Shown: positions 4,998 to 7,489 of the stretch, in pieces
Numbering within the stretch: position 1 is the stretch's first letter
Layout of the letters: the number at the start of each line of letters is the position of its first letter
NCBI GenBank assembly: GCA_031263875.1
Contig: JAISEX010000315.1
Location: 1 to 7,489 of the forward strand
Length of the DNA stretch: 7,489 bases
Reading direction: 5' to 3'
Origin: Eubacteriales Family XIII. Incertae Sedis bacterium
GTDB lineage: Bacteria; Bacillota; Clostridia; Peptostreptococcales; Anaerovoracaceae
Program-made: the position numbers and the translations under genes
Notes under the pieces: model-generated
Told to the model about the DNA's origin: nothing
Databases searched by the model: none
What the model saw: only the letters and a program-made list of their open reading frames with translations

Positions 4998-6302
4998 ATG
5001 ACCATGATATCAGTAATCAGTGATAAATGCATCGGCTGCAAACTTTGCGTAAAGGCTTGCCCGTTCGATGCGATAGATATGGACGGCAAGCTGGCCGTTA
5101 TCAATGAGAAATGCACCTCGTGCAAACAGTGCCTGCCCGTGTGTAAATTCGAGGCGATTTTTGACGACGCGCCCGAGGAAGCCGCGGAAACCGTCGATTT
5201 GGGCGCGTATAAAAACGTCTGGGTCTTTGCGGAACAGCGTCAGGGCAAGATGATGAACGTCGCGCTCGAGCTTATCGGCGAAGGACGCCGGCTTGCGCGT
5301 GAGATCGGCGGCGGGGCGAAGGTCTACGCCGTCCTCGTCGGCGACAAGACGGAGCAGCTCTCGCAGGAATGCTTTGAATTCGGGGCCGACGGCGTCTATC
5401 TTATCGAGCATGAGCTTTTGAAACATTACACGACCGACGGCTATACGAAGGTTTTGACGGATGCGGTCCGGCGCGACAAGCCCGAAATCGTTATTTTCGG
5501 AGCGACGCATATCGGACGCGACCTCGCGCCGCGCGTGGCGGCCCGACTGAACACGGGGCTGACCGCGGACTGCACGAGGCTCGACGTCAAGGTTTCGAGC
5601 TATATCGAGTACGCGAACAAGAATACGACGCTCGACACGTCCGACCTCGATCCGAATTCGGATGACAAGGGACTGAAGCAGACGCGTCCGGCCTTCGGCG
5701 GGAATCTGATGGCGACGATCATCTGTCCGCGCACGCGGCCGCAGATGGCGACGGTACGTCCCGGCGTTATGACGAAGCGCGAGCGCAAGCCCGGCGCGAC
5801 CGGAGAGATCCTGCGCTACGAGCCGAAACTCGAAGCCGCGAATATCCATGTCGATATCGTTGAGGTGGTCAAGAGCGCGAAGGAGATCGTGTCGCTGACG
5901 GATGCGGATATCATCTGCTCCGGCGGGCGCGGGCTCGGCGACCCGTCGGGATTCGAGCTTATCAAGAAATTCGCGGACACGGTCGGCGGAGTCGTCGGTT
6001 CGTCGAGGGCCGCCGTCGACGCGGGCTGGATCGACCATTCGCATCAGGTGGGGCAGACGGGCACGACCGTAAAGCCGAAGATCTATTTCGCCTGCGGCAT
6101 ATCGGGCGCGATACAGCATCTCGCCGGTATGCAGACGTCGGAACTGATCGTTGCGATCAACAAGGATCCGGCGGCGCCGATATTTGAAGTCGCGGACTAC
6201 GGGATCGTGGGTGACCTCTACAAGGTCATTCCCAAGATCATCGCGGAATGGGATAAAGCGGACGATCTGTACGAGGCGACGCTCGACAGAAGCGACGACT
6301 AA
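4998..6302 (+). CDS. etfA: Electron transfer flavoprotein, alpha subunit, with N-terminal 2[4Fe-4S] ferredoxin domain
   Basis: EtfA carries the FAD that passes single electrons to the dehydrogenase. The 434-residue product is about 100 residues longer than a plain EtfA, partly because a ferredoxin domain is fused in front. Cluster motifs are C11-x2-C14-x2-C17-x3-C21-P and C39-x2-C42-x2-C45-x3-C49; all eight Cys are present. The alpha core starts near residue 70, with [17 protein letters not shown] at 168-184. The C-terminal FAD domain shows CSGGRGLGD (308-315), [11 protein letters not shown] (334-344), [11 protein letters not shown] (350-360) and [16 protein letters not shown] (362-377), close to the ETF-alpha signature. 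Fusions like this are known in CarE of Acetobacterium caffeyl-CoA reductase and, with one cluster, in LctC. The domain probably relays low-potential electrons to ferredoxin. A polar stretch at about 200-226 looks longer than in plain EtfA proteins. Confidence 0.95.
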   Translation: MTMISVISDKCIGCKLCVKACPFDAIDMDGKLAVINEKCTSCKQCLPVCKFEAIFDDAPEEAAETVDLGAYKNVWVFAEQRQGKMMNVALELIGEGRRLAREIGGGAKVYAVLVGDKTEQLSQECFEFGADGVYLIEHELLKHYTTDGYTKVLTDAVRRDKPEIVIFGATHIGRDLAPRVAARLNTGLTADCTRLDVKVSSYIEYANKNTTLDTSDLDPNSDDKGLKQTRPAFGGNLMATIICPRTRPQMATVRPGVMTKRERKPGATGEILRYEPKLEAANIHVDIVEVVKSAKEIVSLTDADIICSGGRGLGDPSGFELIKKFADTVGGVVGSSRAAVDAGWIDHSHQVGQTGTTVKPKIYFACGISGAIQHLAGMQTSELIVAINKDPAAPIFEVADYGIVGDLYKVIPKIIAEWDKADDLYEATLDRSDD

Positions 6303-6306
6303 AACA

Positions 6307-6323
6307 TAACGGGAAATCCGTTA
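6307..6323. repeat. Small dyad TAACGG/CCGTTA after etfA
   Basis: TAACGG (6307-6312) and CCGTTA (6318-6323) form a 6-bp stem with loop GAAAT, five bases after the etfA stop. It has no T-run. It could protect the 3' end of the etfBA message or be part of the termination region. Confidence 0.4.
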
Positions 6324-6338
6324 CGATAATAATGCGGT

Positions 6339-6381
6339 AAAAAGACGGCGGGGTCTGTTTCAGAAGAAGCAGGCCCCGTTG
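6339..6381. terminator. Shared terminator between convergent etfA and the penicillin-binding protein gene
   Basis: CGGGGTCTG (6349-6357) pairs with CAGGCCCCG (6370-6378) with one G-U pair, and on the + strand the stem can extend inward to a four-base AGAA loop. On the minus strand the hairpin is followed, five bases later, by five T residues (A-run at 6339-6343 on +). On the + strand it is followed by the weaker TTGGTGTTT. It lies between two convergent genes and probably stops transcription from both sides, with the better T-run serving the minus strand. Confidence 0.6.
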
Positions 6382-6438
6382 GTGTTTCATCGTTGGTTTT
6401 AATTCGGTATGCGATCCATTCACTCACTCCTCAGCGTA

Positions 6439-7489
6439 TTACGCGACAGGCGGCAGCTTTCGCACGCGGCGGACCATCGCGCCTCCGCCGCCGTTCTCGG
6501 GCGTTATTACCGGCTGATTCGTATCGGGGGTCGTCGGCTCAGTCGGAGTTGTCGGCTCAGTGGGCGTCGTCGGTTCGGTCGGCGTGACGGGATCCGTTGT
6601 CGGCGGCTTTTCCTCCGCGGGCGGCTCGAGCTTCGTCCCCGGAGCTATCGGATATTTGCCGGGATTCGTATTGTGTATATTGCAGTAATACTCCGGCGCT
6701 TTGTCGTCGGTGAAGGTCTTCTTCTCGGTGTTCGGGCACCAGGGCGTCGCGAGGTAGCCGCTGTCCTTACAGATGGTGACGGAGGTCGAGAGGTAGGAGA
6801 TGGCGCTCGGTACGGTTCCCTTGATGAAATAGTCCGTATAACCGCTGACGCTCGTTCTGACCACGTTGCCCGGCTTCGACGGGAAGGAACCGGCTTCGGT
6901 ACCTTTCAGGCATTTGTTCATAAGGGTGCGCCAGAGCGAGGCCGCGTTCCCCGACGTGCCCGTCATATCGATGTTGATATCGCCGCCGATCCAGACGGAC
7001 GCCGAGTATTTCGGCGTAAACCCGACGAACCAGAAGTCGTATTTATCGGAGGTGGTACCGGTTTTTCCCGCCGTGGGAATGCCGGATAACTGCGCGTTCT
7101 TGCCGAGGCCGGAGGTGACCGTCGTGCGCAGCATGTCCGTCATAATAAAGGCGGTGCCGGGATCCATGGCCTGGGTTTCTTCCGCCTTGCCGTCGAGGAC
7201 GACCGTGCCGTCGCGCTGTTCTACCGACGAATAGGCGATCGGGTCATTATGCACGCCTCCGTTCGGGAAAGCGCTGTACGCCGACGCCATTTCGAGCGGC
7301 GAGATACCGCGCGTCATGCCGCCGAGAGCGAGGGCGGCGGGGTTCATATCGTTATTCGTGCCCGTTTCGACAAGGGTCGAGACGCCGAGTTTTTTCAGGA
7401 AATTCGTGCTCGTATCCGATCCGATGCTGATCTGGACTTTGACGGCGTTGACGTTGACCGATTGCTCGATGGATTTGCGCAGCGTCTGC
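6439..7489 (-). CDS. Class A penicillin-binding protein, transpeptidase C-terminal part (5' partial)
   Basis: This is the C-terminal 349 residues of a PBP1A-like peptidoglycan synthase; the frame stays open to the right edge, so the glycosyltransferase domain and SxxK serine lie outside. Visible transpeptidase motifs are SVN (the SxN motif) at about 7453-7461 and KTGT at about 7054-7065, within AGKTGTTSDKYDFWFVGF. The family-typical segments ALALGGMTRGISPLEMASAY and SASVWIGGD are also present. It would cross-link peptidoglycan outside the membrane. After the catalytic domain comes a segment with Cys in ICKDSG, PWCPNT and YYCNIH, then a Pro/Thr/Glu linker with TPTEPT repeats and a basic end (MVRRVRKLPPVA). 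It is convergent with the etf operon and functionally unrelated to it. Paralogue names (ponA, mrcA) cannot be assigned from a fragment. Confidence 0.93.
   Translation of the reverse strand, partial: QTLRKSIEQSVNVNAVKVQISIGSDTSTNFLKKLGVSTLVETGTNNDMNPAALALGGMTRGISPLEMASAYSAFPNGGVHNDPIAYSSVEQRDGTVVLDGKAEETQAMDPGTAFIMTDMLRTTVTSGLGKNAQLSGIPTAGKTGTTSDKYDFWFVGFTPKYSASVWIGGDINIDMTGTSGNAASLWRTLMNKCLKGTEAGSFPSKPGNVVRTSVSGYTDYFIKGTVPSAISYLSTSVTICKDSGYLATPWCPNTEKKTFTDDKAPEYYCNIHNTNPGKYPIAPGTKLEPPAEEKPPTTDPVTPTEPTTPTEPTTPTEPTTPDTNQPVITPENGGGGAMVRRVRKLPPVA
6533..6586 (-). repeat. 18-bp tandem repeat coding for TPTEPT units
   Basis: Three 18-base units begin at 6533, 6551 and 6569 on the + strand (GTCGGCTCAG.., GTCGGCTCAG.., GTCGGTTCGG..). 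On the minus strand they encode a Pro-Thr-Glu linker near the C-terminus of the penicillin-binding protein. Such linkers are flexible, wall-spanning or glycosylatable, and unit number often varies between strains. Confidence 0.8.

Noticed and set aside
5010..6119. 369-codon open frame on the minus strand opposite etfA
   Set aside because: Arg/Asp/Leu-rich translation typical of an antisense shadow of a GC-rich gene; the + strand is clearly EtfA over the whole stretch.
6409..7089. 226-codon + strand open frame opposite the penicillin-binding protein
   Set aside because: Arg-rich translation without a domain; the minus strand carries SxN and KTGT motifs in a coherent transpeptidase.

Overview
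The window suggests a moderately GC-rich anaerobic Bacillota (Clostridia-like) bacterium. The pointers are a clostridial acyl-CoA dehydrogenase/electron-transfer-flavoprotein operon, an EtfA with a fused ferredoxin domain, a large surface protein of InlB-type repeats ending in choline-binding-like cell-wall repeats, and a class A penicillin-binding protein with a Pro/Thr tail. This is a judgement from gene content; no 16S or other taxonomic marker is present.

Layout. (1) Positions 2-2296 (+) hold the C-terminal 764 residues of a repeat-rich surface protein whose N-terminus lies left of the window. (2) Positions 2297-2873 have no credible gene. The first 400 bases are rich in GC hairpins and end in a Rho-independent terminator near 2690. 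The last 100 bases are AT-rich and hold the promoter of the next gene. (3) Positions 2874-6302 (+) hold a three-gene redox unit: acyl-CoA dehydrogenase, EtfB, and EtfA with an N-terminal 2[4Fe-4S] ferredoxin domain. The 169-base gap before etfB contains a long perfect dyad and a plausible second promoter. (4) Positions 6303-6438 are a convergent intergenic gap with hairpins. (5) Positions 6439-7489 (-) hold the C-terminal 349 residues of a class A penicillin-binding protein, running off the right edge.

How the genes work together. The central unit has the gene order and fusion seen in flavin-based electron-bifurcating systems (Bcd/EtfAB and CarCDE-type enoyl-CoA reductases). Such complexes reduce an enoyl-CoA with NADH while reducing ferredoxin. 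No crt, hbd or thl neighbour is visible, so the acyl-CoA substrate cannot be named from this window.

The most informative regulatory signal is a set of sites resembling the Rex (NADH/NAD+ sensor) operator TTGTTAANNNNTTAACAA. Two 12-of-14 matches flank the promoter of the dehydrogenase, and a weaker match sits inside the 10-bp dyad ahead of etfB. The two outer genes (surface protein and penicillin-binding protein) are cell-envelope functions with no evident link to the redox operon. I found no CRISPR array, transposase, tRNA or rRNA, and no clear sign of a wholly new multigene system. The least explained stretch is the structured intergenic region at 2297-2690.
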